Shown: positions 42,313 through 51,672, counted from the stretch's first letter. The stretch: DNA of 64,000 nt from Primorskyibacter flagellatus (GCF_014638275.1 NZ_BMFJ01000001.1:2696338-2760337), one strand, 5' to 3'. Program-made: numbers and translations. The notes: generated from the sequence alone by a model not told the origin.

Positions 42313-43185
42313 ATGAGTCGGTGCCGTGGCGAAGTCATCTTGCGCATAGCCCTGCAGATAAAGCAGCGCCGTCAGGTCGCCGTGGTTGATGCGGATGTCG
42401 CACTGGGCGGCGACCGCCGGCTTGGCGTGCAGCGCGACCCCTGCCCCGGCGCGGCCCAGCATGCCGAGGTCGTTGGCCCCGTCGCCAACCGCGATCACGT
42501 CGCTTTCGGCGATGTTTAGCCTTGCCGTGATCTCCTCCAGCGCCTGCACCTTGGCTTCCCGGCCGAGGATGGGGCGGGCGACCTCTCCGGTCAGGCTGCC
42601 ACCGGCGGCAAGCAGGGTGTTGGCACGGTTCTCGTCAAAGCCGAGCGTGGCGGCGATGCGCGCGGTGAAGGCGGTGAAGCCGCCGGAGACAAGCGCGCAG
42701 TAGGCCCCGTTCGCTTTCATCGTCGCGATCAGTTCGGGACCGCCGGGCATCAGGGTGATGCGATTGGCGATGACACTGTCGATCACCGTTTCGGGCAGTC
42801 CCTTCAGCAAGGCGACACGTTCGGTCAGCGCACCCTCGAAGTCGAGCTCGCCGTTCATGGCGCGGGCGGTGATGTCCTTGACGCGGGCGCCGACGCCGGC
42901 CTCTTCGGCCAGTTCATCGATGCACTCCTGCCGGATCATGGTCGAATCCATGTCGGCGAGCAGCATCTTCTTCTGCCGCCGCTCTGCCGGCTGGATATTG
43001 AGATCGGTCCGCATCTGCTGAAGATCCGCCCAGACCTCGCGAAAATTGCCGGGGCGGGCCGGCAGCGGGAACTCTGCCGCCACGCCCCGGGCCAGCCAGC
43101 GCAGGGGGCCGCCACCCCAGGCATTGCGCAGGGATTCTGCGGTGACCTGGTCGAGGGCGGGGGCGGTCAGGGTGACGATCTGCAT
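42307..43185 (-). CDS. serB: Phosphoserine phosphatase
   Basis: A 292-residue HAD-superfamily phosphatase making L-serine from phosphoserine. The catalytic motif is LADMDSTMI (nucleophile and acid aspartates, about residues 77-81), then SGGFT (motif II), a motif III lysine in LGREAKVQAL, and GDGANDLGML (motif IV). The N-terminal 70 residues are an ACT-like extension as in E. coli SerB. It precedes the arsR gene on the same strand. Confidence 0.95.
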   Translation of the reverse strand: MQIVTLTAPALDQVTAESLRNAWGGGPLRWLARGVAAEFPLPARPGNFREVWADLQQMRTDLNIQPAERRQKKMLLADMDSTMIRQECIDELAEEAGVGARVKDITARAMNGELDFEGALTERVALLKGLPETVIDSVIANRITLMPGGPELIATMKANGAYCALVSGGFTAFTARIAATLGFDENRANTLLAAGGSLTGEVARPILGREAKVQALEEITARLNIAESDVIAVGDGANDLGMLGRAGAGVALHAKPAVAAQCDIRINHGDLTALLYLQGYAQDDFATAPTHI

Positions 43186-43396
43186 GGCGTTTCCCGGTCG
43201 GAGCGTGTCTTTCGGCTGCGGTTATGACCGCCCTTGCCGGGGTTGGCCAGAGCCGTCGGACCCCGCCTATGCCGATGCCTTTGCGGGGAATTTCGCCGGT
43301 CGGGCCCGTTAACAACCTTGTCGTTGTGAAATAGGAACGCATGGTCTAACGATTCAATTGAGCTGTCGCGGCGCCGTAATTGAAGTGACTTAGTAA

Positions 43397-45382
43397 ATGA
43401 TGTCCCTGCTACACCGGATCAGTGATCTGTCGCGGCACAACAAGATCTTCGTCCAGATCCTGTCGGACTGCCTGTTTATCTCTCTCTGCTTTTTCATGGC
43501 CATGGCTCTGCGCCTGGACGGGTTCTATTTCACCGAGGATGCGACGATCTGGCTGCCCATGCTGGTTGTCTTCCCCGTCACCATCGTCAGCTTCGTGCGG
43601 CTCGGGCTGTACCGGGCCATCGTGCGCTACATCACGTCAGAGGCGCTTGGCGCGGTGGCGATCGGGGTGGTCGTGTCCTCCATAACGCTGGCGGCGGCGA
43701 GCGCGATGTTCGACGTCAGCGTGCCGCGGTCGGTACCGGGGATCTACGCGATCCTGCTGCTGTTCACCGTCGGCGGGTCGCGGTTCATCGTGCGCAGCGT
43801 GTTCCGGCGCAGCATGAAGAGTTCGCGCAAGCCGGTGATCGTCTATGGCGCGGGGGACGCGGGGCGGCAGCTGGTCAATGCGCTGACGCATTCCAAGGAT
43901 TACCGCCCGGTCGCCTTTGTCGACGATGACGAGCGGCTGCATCAGACCTCCATCGCCGGGTTCCGGATCTATGCGTCGGACAAGGTGCCGAACCTGATCG
44001 TGCGGACCGGGGCGCGGGCGATCCTGCTGGCGCTGCCCTCGGCCTCCCGCGCGCGGCGGCGGGAAATCGTGCAGGCCCTGTCGCCACACAAGATCGAGAT
44101 CAAGACGATCCCGGGGGTCGAGGACATCGTCAACGGCAAGGCCAAATTCTCCGACATCCGGACGGTCACGCCGGAGGACCTGCTGGGTCGCGACCCGGTG
44201 CCGCCGCGGCCGGAGCTGATGCGGCGCAACATCTCGGGCAAGGTCGTGCTGGTCACCGGCGCGGGCGGGTCCATCGGCAGCGAACTGTGCCGGCAGTTGA
44301 TCGAATATGCCCCGAAGGCGCTGGTGCTTTACGAGCTGTCGGAGTTTGCCCTCTATTCGGTTGAAGCCGACCTGCGGGAGATCGCGGCGCGGACGGGCAT
44401 GAAGATCGACATCTTTCCGGTGCTGGGGTCAGTGCAGAACCCGGAGCGGACGCGCGCGGTCCTCCGCTCTTTCGAGGTGCAGACAGTCTATCACGCCGCC
44501 GCCTACAAGCACGTTCCGCTGGTCGAGGAGAACGTCGTCGAGGGCGTGCGCAACAATGTCTTCGGGACGCTGAACCTCGCGCGGCTGGCGATCGAGACGG
44601 GGGTGGAGCAGTTCATCCTGATCTCAACCGACAAGGCCGTGCGGCCGACGAATTTCATGGGCGCATCCAAGCGGATGGCAGAGCTGATCTGCCAGGCGCT
44701 GGCGGCCGACCAGGACCGCACCGCGTTTTCCATGGTGCGTTTCGGCAATGTGCTGGGGTCTTCCGGATCGGTGATTCCGAAGTTCCAGGCGCAGATCGAC
44801 CAGGGCGGGCCCGTGACGGTGACTCATCGCGAGATCAACCGCTATTTCATGACCATCCCCGAGGCCGCGCAGCTGGTGATCCAGGCCGGGGCCATGGGCA
44901 AGGGCGGCGACGTCTTCGTGCTGGACATGGGGGAACCGATCAAGATTCTCGACCTCGCCCTGTCGATGATCCGGCTACACGGGCTGACGCCCTACGTGGT
45001 CGACAGCATGGAAGAGGTCGACAAGACGCGCGGCGACATCGCGATCTGCATCACCGGCCTGCGCAAGGGCGAGAAGCTCTACGAGGAACTGCTGATCGGC
45101 GACAACTCCTCGGGCACGGATCACCCGCGGATCATGACGGCTTCCGAGGTGTTCCTGCCATTCGACAGGCTGAACGGGCTGCTCGACCGGCTGGCGGGGG
45201 CCTGCAAGGCGTTCGACGTGCAGGCAATCCGCAACATCTTCCTCGAGGCGCCGCTGGCCTATGCGCCGAACGGCGATGTCATCGCCGACCTGATGTGGGC
45301 CGAACGCCGCGCAGCCGTGCTGCCGGTCGATCCGAAGCCTCTGCGGGTCGTGGAGATGGCGCAGGGCAAGAAGCGCTCCTGA
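43397..45382 (+). CDS. WbpM/CapD-type nucleotide-sugar 4,6-dehydratase (membrane)
   Basis: A 661-residue inner-membrane protein. Four helices fill about residues 18-115, then a first Rossmann domain (VIVYGAGDAGRQLVNAL, about 150) and a catalytic SDR domain (LVTGAGGSIGSELCRQL, about 286) with AAAYKHVPLVE, ISTDKAVRPTNFMGASKR and the C-terminal GLRKGEKLYEEL. It should dehydrate UDP-GlcNAc-type sugars at the start of O-antigen or capsule sugar synthesis. No other polysaccharide genes are adjacent. The first of two ATGs is used. Confidence 0.92.
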   Translation: MMSLLHRISDLSRHNKIFVQILSDCLFISLCFFMAMALRLDGFYFTEDATIWLPMLVVFPVTIVSFVRLGLYRAIVRYITSEALGAVAIGVVVSSITLAAASAMFDVSVPRSVPGIYAILLLFTVGGSRFIVRSVFRRSMKSSRKPVIVYGAGDAGRQLVNALTHSKDYRPVAFVDDDERLHQTSIAGFRIYASDKVPNLIVRTGARAILLALPSASRARRREIVQALSPHKIEIKTIPGVEDIVNGKAKFSDIRTVTPEDLLGRDPVPPRPELMRRNISGKVVLVTGAGGSIGSELCRQLIEYAPKALVLYELSEFALYSVEADLREIAARTGMKIDIFPVLGSVQNPERTRAVLRSFEVQTVYHAAAYKHVPLVEENVVEGVRNNVFGTLNLARLAIETGVEQFILISTDKAVRPTNFMGASKRMAELICQALAADQDRTAFSMVRFGNVLGSSGSVIPKFQAQIDQGGPVTVTHREINRYFMTIPEAAQLVIQAGAMGKGGDVFVLDMGEPIKILDLALSMIRLHGLTPYVVDSMEEVDKTRGDIAICITGLRKGEKLYEELLIGDNSSGTDHPRIMTASEVFLPFDRLNGLLDRLAGACKAFDVQAIRNIFLEAPLAYAPNGDVIADLMWAERRAAVLPVDPKPLRVVEMAQGKKRS

Positions 45383-45392
45383 GGAGCGCTTC
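45370..45392. terminator. Hairpin spanning the stop codon of the dehydratase gene
   Basis: GAAGCGCTCC (45370-45379) pairs with GGAGCGCTTC (45383-45392), leaving the TGA stop as the three-base loop. No T-run follows in either direction. It lies between convergent ends (dehydratase rightward, hemP leftward), so it may act as a shared weak terminator. Confidence 0.5.
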
Positions 45393-45400
45393 GACAAGAC

Positions 45401-45559
45401 TTACTTGGTCAGGATCAGCTTGCCCGCGCGGGTGATGCGCAGGGTGTAGACCTGCCCCTCCAGGTCGATTTCCGCCTTGTTGCCGTCCCCGGTCAGGTCG
45501 CGCGCCTGATGCAGGGGGACATGGTCGTTCGCGGGCTGTTGCCGGGTCTGGCGCATCAT
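45401..45559 (-). CDS. hemP: Hemin uptake protein HemP
   Basis: A 52-residue protein (MMRQTRQQPANDHVPL to the C-terminus) ending YTLRITRAGKLILTK, the HemP signature. HemP-family proteins accompany haem or siderophore uptake genes and in several alpha- and betaproteobacteria activate the haem receptor gene. The start at 45559 overlaps the stop of the DUF2218 gene as ATGA; an ATG three codons upstream (45568) is also possible. The placement next to iron uptake genes supports the call. Confidence 0.85.
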   Translation of the reverse strand: MMRQTRQQPANDHVPLHQARDLTGDGNKAEIDLEGQVYTLRITRAGKLILTK

Positions 45560-45840
45560 GCCGTCCATGTCAGCGCCTCCGGCTTTTCGCGGAAGGCGAA
45601 CCGCAGCAGGTGGTCTTCGACGATGAACTTGGCGCGGGCCAGTCCTGCGTCGTCCGGACCGGTGACCTCGACCGTCAGCGCAGCGGCGTCGGCCTGCATT
45701 TTCGCAGGTCCCGGCGGCAGATCGGCGCGGCCCGAGGTTTCGTCATAGCTGACCGCAACCTTGTGGCCGAAATGCTTGCAGAGGGCCTGAAGATAACGCG
45801 AGGCGTTCGGGGTTTCGAATCGTGTCGAAGCTGACAACAT
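45556..45840 (-). CDS. DUF2218 family protein
   Basis: A 94-residue soluble protein with the DUF2218 pattern: SRYLQALCKHFGHKVAV near the N-terminus, CxxF, and a C-terminal FIVEDHLLRFAFREKPEALTW. The family is often found beside iron uptake genes and has no defined role. It is coupled to hemP and divergent from the siderophore ABC operon. Confidence 0.85.
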   Translation of the reverse strand: MLSASTRFETPNASRYLQALCKHFGHKVAVSYDETSGRADLPPGPAKMQADAAALTVEVTGPDDAGLARAKFIVEDHLLRFAFREKPEALTWTA

Positions 45841-45867
45841 CGGCGCGTCCTTTCTGATTCTTTTAGT

Positions 45868-45896
45868 AAGGTATTTAATTGACCCAGATTTGGCAA
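45868..45896 (-). promoter_or_regulatory. Promoter of the DUF2218-hemP operon
   Basis: Read leftward: TTGCCA (45891-45896), 17 bp, TACCTT (45868-45873), 28 bp before the DUF2218 start. The AT-rich spacer TAAATTAACT-like segment (GTATTTAATTGAC on the plus strand) stands out and may hold an iron-regulator site, but I cannot match it to a defined consensus. Confidence 0.5.
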
Positions 45897-45966
45897 GGGT
45901 CTAGAGGTCGACGGAACAGCCGGCGGGGATTTCCAAGCCGGCCCCCTTCCCGATCCGAGGTTCCGC

Positions 45967-46875
45967 ATGACCCTGACCAGACTGCTCTGTTTCGCCGCCG
46001 CGCTTGGCCTTGCTGACCCAATGACCGGATTCGCCGATCCGGTCATTTTTGACGGGGCGCAGGGTTCGGTGACGCTGGAGGCGGTGCCGGACCGGATCGT
46101 GGCGCTGGATGTCGCGGCGGTGGACACGCTCGCGGCGCTTGGCGTCACGCCTGTCGGTGTCTCCGTCCCGCTCTACGTGCCCTATCTCGACGCGGTGGCA
46201 GAACAGGCCGCGCCGGTCGGGTCCTTCTTCGAGCCGGACATGGAGGCGATTGCCGCCCTCGCCCCCGACCTGATCGTCGTCGGCCCGCGCGCGGCGGCGA
46301 TGGCGGACGGGCTGGGCCGGATCGCGCCGGTTGCGGACATGAGTGTCGGCGTTGACGCCTATCGCGACGGGCTGGCGCGGCTGGCGGCCTATGGCACGAT
46401 GCTGGGGCTCGAAGAGCGTGCGACCGAAATCGCGGAGACGCTGGAAACGCGGCTGGCCGAGGTGCGCGCGATGGTCGGGTCGCAGGGCGGTACGGCGCTG
46501 ATCCTGATGACCAACGGGCCGAAACTGTCGGTCTTCGGTCCGGAGAGCCGGTTCGGCTGGCTGCACACGGAGGTCGGCTTCCGCCCCGCGGTCGACGGCA
46601 TCACCGACAGCCGGCACGGGGAGGCGGTGTCCTTCGAATATATCGCGGAGGCCAACCCCGACACGCTGCTGGTCGTCGACCGTGGCGCGGCGATTGCCGA
46701 CGGGACGCAGGCGGCTGCCGCCACGCTCGACACGCCGCTGGTGCAGGGTACCAAGGCGGCGCAGGCGGGGCGGATCATCTACCTCTCCCCGGCGGAGCTT
46801 TATATCGCCACCGGCGGCGTCATGTCCCTGATCCGGACGCTGGATGAAATCGCGGCCGCGCTCGGGGCGATGTGA
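45967..46875 (+). CDS. Siderophore ABC transporter, periplasmic binding protein
   Basis: A 302-residue FatB/CeuE-like protein with a signal peptide (residues 1-23, ending GFA). Family parts are RIVALDVAAVDTLAALGV, the FFEPDMEAIAALAPDLIVV segment and TNGPKLSVFGPESRFGWLH. It should deliver a ferric siderophore, probably catecholate, to the two permeases downstream. Its stop is directly followed by the ATG of the first permease. Confidence 0.9.
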   Translation: MTLTRLLCFAAALGLADPMTGFADPVIFDGAQGSVTLEAVPDRIVALDVAAVDTLAALGVTPVGVSVPLYVPYLDAVAEQAAPVGSFFEPDMEAIAALAPDLIVVGPRAAAMADGLGRIAPVADMSVGVDAYRDGLARLAAYGTMLGLEERATEIAETLETRLAEVRAMVGSQGGTALILMTNGPKLSVFGPESRFGWLHTEVGFRPAVDGITDSRHGEAVSFEYIAEANPDTLLVVDRGAAIADGTQAAAATLDTPLVQGTKAAQAGRIIYLSPAELYIATGGVMSLIRTLDEIAAALGAM

Positions 46876-47820
46876 ATGCGGCTGGCGGGCCTCGGGCTTC
46901 TCGCGCTGCTGATCGTCGCCTCGCTGCTCATCGGGGCGGCGGACATGTCTGCGCAGGGCCTGCTCACCACGGCCGAGGGGCGGGCGCTGCTGTTCGAAAG
47001 CCGGCTGCCCCGGACCCTTGCGGCCGTGCTGGCGGGGGCCGGGCTGGCCGTGTCGGGGCAGGTGATGCAGGTTCTGGCCCGCAACCGTTTCGTGGAGCCG
47101 ATGACCGCCGGGGCCGGGCAGAGCGCCGCGCTTGGCCTGCTGATCTGCCTGCTGCTGCTGCCGGGCGCGTCGATCGGGGCGAAGATGGCTGCGGCCTCGG
47201 TCGCTGCGCTGGCGGGCAGCCTTGGCCTGATGGCGCTGATCCGTCCCCTGCCTCCGTCGCAGCCGCTGCTGGTACCGCTGGTGGCGCTGGTCTACGGCGG
47301 AGTGATCGGCGGGGTCGTCACCTTCATCGCCTGGCAGGGCGACCTGATGCAGCTGCTCGGCACCTGGCTGACCGGAGAACTGTCGGGCGTGCTGCGGGGG
47401 CGCTATGAACTGCTGTGGATCGCGGCCGGGGCCTCTGCCCTGACCTATCTGATCGCGGACCGGCTGACCCTGCTGACCCTGGGCGAGGATGCGGCGCGGG
47501 CGCTTGGCCTCAACGTCGGTCTGGTGACGGCGGCGGCGGTGGCGGCGGTGTCGGTGGTGACGGCGATGGTGGTGGTGACCATCGGGTCGCTGCCCTTCGT
47601 CGGGCTTGTCGTGCCGAACCTCACCGCGCGGCTGGCCGGGGACAACCTGCGCCGCGCGCTTCCCCTGACCGCGCTGGCCGGAGCTGGGCTGGTGCTGGCG
47701 GCGGACCTTCTGGGCCGGGTGGTGCGCGCGCCCTACGAAGTGCCGGCCGCCACCATGATCACGGTGATCGGCGCGGCGGCGTTCGTCGTCCTGCTGAACC
47801 GGGGGACGGCACGTGTCTGA
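46876..47820 (+). CDS. Siderophore ABC transporter permease (FecCD family), first
   Basis: A 314-residue, about nine-helix FecCD permease. The N-terminal RLPRTLAAVLAGAGLAVSGQVMQ is diagnostic, and the coupling-helix region FVGLVVPNLTARLAGD faces the ATPase. It abuts the binding-protein gene with no gap and overlaps the second permease by 8 bp. Confidence 0.9.
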   Translation: MRLAGLGLLALLIVASLLIGAADMSAQGLLTTAEGRALLFESRLPRTLAAVLAGAGLAVSGQVMQVLARNRFVEPMTAGAGQSAALGLLICLLLLPGASIGAKMAAASVAALAGSLGLMALIRPLPPSQPLLVPLVALVYGGVIGGVVTFIAWQGDLMQLLGTWLTGELSGVLRGRYELLWIAAGASALTYLIADRLTLLTLGEDAARALGLNVGLVTAAAVAAVSVVTAMVVVTIGSLPFVGLVVPNLTARLAGDNLRRALPLTALAGAGLVLAADLLGRVVRAPYEVPAATMITVIGAAAFVVLLNRGTARV

Positions 47821-48787
47821 CATGGGGCGACGACTGGCCCTGATCGCGGGGGTGCTGGGGGTCTGCGCATGCGCCTACATGCTGGTCGGGCTGACCGGAC
47901 CGCTTGGCTTCGTGCTGCCCTACCGCGGTGGCAAGCTCGCCGCGCTGGCTCTGGTCGCGGTGGCGCTATCGGTGGCGACGGTGCTGTTCCAGACCATCAC
48001 CGCGAACCGGATCCTCACGCCGTCGCTCATGGGGTTCGACGCGCTCTACGTGCTGGTGCTCACCGTCATGGTGCAGGCGCTTGGTGCATCCGGGTTCGCC
48101 GCTTTGTCGCCGCCGACCCTGTTCGCGGTAAACCTCGCCGGGCTCGCCGGGTTGGGGCTGGTGCTGTTCGTCGTTCTGATGCGGCTGGCGAAGGGCGACA
48201 TGGTGCGGCTGTGCCTGACCGGGGTCGTTCTGGGGCTGCTGATCCGGTCGGCGACGCACCTGCTGCAACGGCTGATCGATCCGGGCGATTATCAGGTGGT
48301 GCAATCGCTGTCGGTGGCGCGATTCACACAGGTTGACGGCACCCTGCTGGCGATCGCCGCGGCCGCGGTCGGCGCGGGGGTTGCGCTGGCGTGGCGTCTG
48401 CGGCACCGGCTGGACGTGCTGGATCTGGGCGAAGCGGCGGCGACCGGGCTGGGAGAGCCGCCTGCGCGGCTGCACCGGCAGGCGCTGCTGCTGATCTGCC
48501 TGATGGTCGGGTCGGCCACGGCGCTGGCGGGGCCGATGGCTTCGGGCGGGTTCGGCCCGTCGAGCTTTTTCGGGCTGGTGGTGGTTGCCTTCGCCCGGCT
48601 CGTCACGCCGACGCACCGGCATGCGGTGCTGATCCCCTCGGCCGTGCTGATCGGGGCGGTGGTGCTGATCGGCGGGCAGCTTGTGCTTGAACGCCTGCTC
48701 TCACTGTCCACGCCGCTGATCGTGGTGATCGAGCTGATCGGCGGCGCGACATTCCTCATCCTCCTGCTGAAAAGGCGCGCCGCATGA
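47813..48787 (+). CDS. Siderophore ABC transporter permease (FecCD family), second
   Basis: A 324-residue permease with about nine helices, including VATVLFQTITANRILTPSLMG and the coupling region SSFFGLVVVAFARLVTPTHRH. Together with the first permease it forms the membrane channel, as in FatC/FatD or VctD/VctG pairs. The start is GTG within the first permease; ATG at 47822 is an alternative. Its stop overlaps the ATPase start (ATGA). Confidence 0.9.
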   Translation: MSDMGRRLALIAGVLGVCACAYMLVGLTGPLGFVLPYRGGKLAALALVAVALSVATVLFQTITANRILTPSLMGFDALYVLVLTVMVQALGASGFAALSPPTLFAVNLAGLAGLGLVLFVVLMRLAKGDMVRLCLTGVVLGLLIRSATHLLQRLIDPGDYQVVQSLSVARFTQVDGTLLAIAAAAVGAGVALAWRLRHRLDVLDLGEAAATGLGEPPARLHRQALLLICLMVGSATALAGPMASGGFGPSSFFGLVVVAFARLVTPTHRHAVLIPSAVLIGAVVLIGGQLVLERLLSLSTPLIVVIELIGGATFLILLLKRRAA

Positions 48788-49536
48788 TCCGGATCGAAGG
48801 CCTTCACCACCAGATTGCCGGGGCGGAGGTGCTTCGCGGCATCGACCTGACCCTGCCCGAGGGCGGGGTGACGGCGCTGATCGGACCGAACGGTGCGGGC
48901 AAGTCGACGCTGCTGTCGCTGATCGCACGCCTGATCCGGGTGCAGCGCGGCCGGATCGAGATCGGCGGCCATGTCGTCGGGCAGACCCGCGACCGGGACC
49001 TTGCCCGCGTGGTCGCGGTGCTGGCCCAGGGGGCGCATGTTTCGGCCCGGCTGCGGGTGGCGGAGCTGGTCGGCTTCGGACGCTACCCCTGGCATCTGGG
49101 CCGTCCCGGTGCGGCGGATCATGCGGCGGTCGACGCGGCGCTGGAGCGGTTCGACCTGACCGGGCTGCGCCACCGATTTCTCGATGAGCTGTCGGGCGGG
49201 CAGCGGCAGCGGGCCTTCGTCGCGATGGCCTTTGCCCAGGACACGCCCTACCTGCTGCTGGACGAACCTCTCAACAACCTCGACATCGCCGCCGCGCGGG
49301 ACCTGATGACACTGGTGCGCGGGCTGGCGGACGAGGCCGGGCGGACCGTGGTGATCGTGCTGCACGACATCAACTATGCCACGGCCTTCGCCGACCGACT
49401 GGTGGTGCTGAAACAGGGCCAAGTGGTGGCGCAGGGCGCCCCGGGAGAGGTCGTCTCTGCCCCACTTCTGGCCGATGTTTTCGGCACTGCGGCCCGCGTT
49501 GAACAGATCGACGGACGGCCGGTCGTTCTCGTCTGA
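48784..49536 (+). CDS. Siderophore ABC transporter ATPase
   Basis: A 250-residue FepC-like ATPase. Walker A GPNGAGKST, signature [10 protein letters not shown], Walker B LLLDEPLNNLD and the H-loop LHDIN are present. It powers the two permeases and ends the operon; the receptor gene follows after 114 bp with its own promoter region. Confidence 0.93.
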   Translation: MIRIEGLHHQIAGAEVLRGIDLTLPEGGVTALIGPNGAGKSTLLSLIARLIRVQRGRIEIGGHVVGQTRDRDLARVVAVLAQGAHVSARLRVAELVGFGRYPWHLGRPGAADHAAVDAALERFDLTGLRHRFLDELSGGQRQRAFVAMAFAQDTPYLLLDEPLNNLDIAAARDLMTLVRGLADEAGRTVVIVLHDINYATAFADRLVVLKQGQVVAQGAPGEVVSAPLLADVFGTAARVEQIDGRPVVLV

Positions 49537-49540
49537 GGTC

Positions 49541-49571
49541 AGTAATTGACAATTTTTGTCTGATTTACTAT
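49541..49571 (+). promoter_or_regulatory. Promoter/operator region of the TonB-dependent receptor gene
   Basis: An AT-rich island contains TTGACA (49546-49551) and a GACAA-TTT-TTGTC dyad (49548-49560), followed by GATTTACTAT. A dyad over the -35 box before a siderophore receptor suggests iron repression (Fur, RirA or Irr type), but the responsible protein cannot be named from this alone. Confidence 0.5.
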
Positions 49572-49650
49572 CGCGGAGCGGACAGCCAGCCAGACCGCCG
49601 CACATCGCCGTCCCGCCAGCCCGCAGAAAATATCATTACGGGAACGGGAC

Positions 49651-51621
49651 ATGACATTCACGACACGGGCACTTCTGCTTACCGGCGCGGCGATCTGCAC
49701 GGGCTGGGGCGCGGCCCCGGTTCTGGCGCAGGAGGCGGTGGAACTGGATACGATCCGGGTCGAATCCGATGCGGCGCAGGACGTGCTGGGGAACACCCAG
49801 ATCTCCGAGGAGGAGATCGAGGAGCGCAACGCCCAGACCATCGCGGACGTGTTCGACGGACAGACGAAAATCACCGCCTCGGGCGGCGCGCCGATTGCCC
49901 AGAAGGTCTTTGTCCACGGGATCGAGGAAAGCCTTCTGAACGTCACCATCGACGGTGCTCGGCAGAACAAGTCGGCCTTCCACCATGTCGGCAACGTGCT
50001 GATCGACCCCTCGCTGCTCAAGCAGGTGGACATCACCTCGGGCCTCGCCCCCGCCGACCAGGGTCCGGGCGCGCTGGCCGGGTCCATCGCCTATGAAACG
50101 AAAGACGCGCGCGATCTGCTGGAACCGGGCGACGCCTTCGGCGGGCAGGCGACGCTGAGCTATGGCAGCAACGCCGAAACCTTCCGCCGCAGTCTTACCG
50201 TCTATGGCATGCAGGGCGGGTTCGAATATCTGCTGAGCGGAACCAAATCGACCGGCGACGCCTACAAGGACGGGTCGGGCGCGACGGTGCCCTACACCGG
50301 TGCGGGGCTGACGAATTACGTGGCCAAGGTCGCCTATACCTCGGACACCGGGAAGCGGCTGGAATTCTCGGTCGACCATACGGAGGACTCCGGTCCCCGT
50401 GCGGGGCAGCCGCGGGGCGGGCTGGTCTATATCCGGCCCGACTTCAACAACGTGGGCGGCACGGTGATCCCAGTTCAGGCGGTTTCGACGCGGCGGTCCT
50501 ACGCCTTCACCTACACGGACGAGGCGCCGGACGGCATCTGGGCCCCGACGATCCAGCTGGCTTACAACGAGCAGGAACTGGACGGCGCTCAGGTCACCAA
50601 GGGTCTGAACACCAGCCTCAGCGGTACCGTGAAGAACGACTTCACGATCGGTGGCGGGGTGCTGACCGCGGGTCTCGACTTCTTCCACGACACGGCCGAA
50701 AACACCGGTGCCCCGGCAGCCGGGACCGGCGCGAAGGAGACGATCGACAATATCGGCGTCTTTGCCCAGATGCGGCAGGACGTGGGTGCGCGGGTGTCCC
50801 TGTCCTACGGGGTGCGGGCGGATTTCCAGCGGTTCCATACGGCGGACGGGCAGAGCTTTGACAGCTCCGGCATCAGCGTGAACGCCGCCGCCGACGTGGT
50901 ACTGACCGACCGGCTGACGCTGAACATCGGCGTGGCCTCCGTCTGGGGCGGGTATGAGCTGAGCGAGGCGTCGCTCATCAATACCACGTCCGGCGCTGCG
51001 GTGGTCTCGCCCTGGGTCTATTCCAACATCAAGCCGTCGCGCGCCAACAACGCGCGGATCGGGCTGCGCTACGACTCCGGTCCGTGGACCGCAAGCGGCG
51101 CGCTGTTCTACACCGAGGTGAAGGATGCGCCCTACCTGTTCAACGCGTCGCGGACGGACGGCACCTCGCCCTATCCGACCATCGTGACCAAGGGGGTCGA
51201 TGCCTCCCTCCGCTACACCACGGCGACGGGCTATGTTCAGGCGAACTACACCTATGCCGACGTGACGCTGAACGGATCGCAGATTTCGTCCACCTCCTAC
51301 TACTGGGGCCGTCCAATGGGGCACCTGTTCGGCCTGTCCGCCGCGTTCGAGGTCGCGCCGGGCGTGATGCTGGGCGGGTCTGCCGAGATCGCGCTGAAGA
51401 ACGACAAGGGCACCACAACCCTGCCGGGCTACGAGGTGGTCAACGTGTTTGCCACCTACACCCCGCGGCAGTTCAACAATCTCGAGGTCCGGCTCGACGT
51501 GCGCAATGTGTTCGACGAGACCTACAGCCGCCGCAGTTCGGACGGTATCGACTTTGGTGCGGTCACCCCGCTGACAGAGCCGGGACGGACCATCGCGCTG
51601 ACGGTCAACACCAAGTTCTGA
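49651..51621 (+). CDS. TonB-dependent siderophore receptor
   Basis: A 656-residue outer-membrane receptor. Signal peptide residues 1-26 (ending VLAQ), a TonB-box-like ELDTIRV, the plug domain (about 45-155; IADVFDGQTKITASGGAPIA, DQGPGALAGSIAYETKDA) and a 22-strand barrel ending with the terminal phenylalanine NTKF. It should pull ferric siderophore into the periplasm for the ABC operon just upstream. Length is near the lower family norm. Confidence 0.92.
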   Translation: MTFTTRALLLTGAAICTGWGAAPVLAQEAVELDTIRVESDAAQDVLGNTQISEEEIEERNAQTIADVFDGQTKITASGGAPIAQKVFVHGIEESLLNVTIDGARQNKSAFHHVGNVLIDPSLLKQVDITSGLAPADQGPGALAGSIAYETKDARDLLEPGDAFGGQATLSYGSNAETFRRSLTVYGMQGGFEYLLSGTKSTGDAYKDGSGATVPYTGAGLTNYVAKVAYTSDTGKRLEFSVDHTEDSGPRAGQPRGGLVYIRPDFNNVGGTVIPVQAVSTRRSYAFTYTDEAPDGIWAPTIQLAYNEQELDGAQVTKGLNTSLSGTVKNDFTIGGGVLTAGLDFFHDTAENTGAPAAGTGAKETIDNIGVFAQMRQDVGARVSLSYGVRADFQRFHTADGQSFDSSGISVNAAADVVLTDRLTLNIGVASVWGGYELSEASLINTTSGAAVVSPWVYSNIKPSRANNARIGLRYDSGPWTASGALFYTEVKDAPYLFNASRTDGTSPYPTIVTKGVDASLRYTTATGYVQANYTYADVTLNGSQISSTSYYWGRPMGHLFGLSAAFEVAPGVMLGGSAEIALKNDKGTTTLPGYEVVNVFATYTPRQFNNLEVRLDVRNVFDETYSRRSSDGIDFGAVTPLTEPGRTIALTVNTKF

Positions 51622-51627
51622 CCGTAT

Positions 51628-51650
51628 GGGGGCGCTGCGGCGCCCCCTTA
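51628..51650 (+). terminator. Hairpin terminator after the receptor gene
   Basis: GGGGGCGC (51628-51635), loop TGCG, GCGCCCCC (51640-51647), then TTA. The stem is strong and the T-run weak. It begins 7 bp after the receptor stop and faces the convergent Lrp gene. Confidence 0.65.
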
Positions 51651-51672
51651 CCGTTCCGCCACCCTGCCCGGT

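Noticed and set aside
45901..47823. A 640-codon antisense frame over the siderophore genes
   Set aside because: Product is Arg/Gln/His-rich low-complexity text, and the sense genes carry clear family motifs.
49636..51324. A 562-codon antisense frame over the TonB receptor
   Set aside because: The sense strand has signal peptide, plug and barrel features; the antisense product has none.
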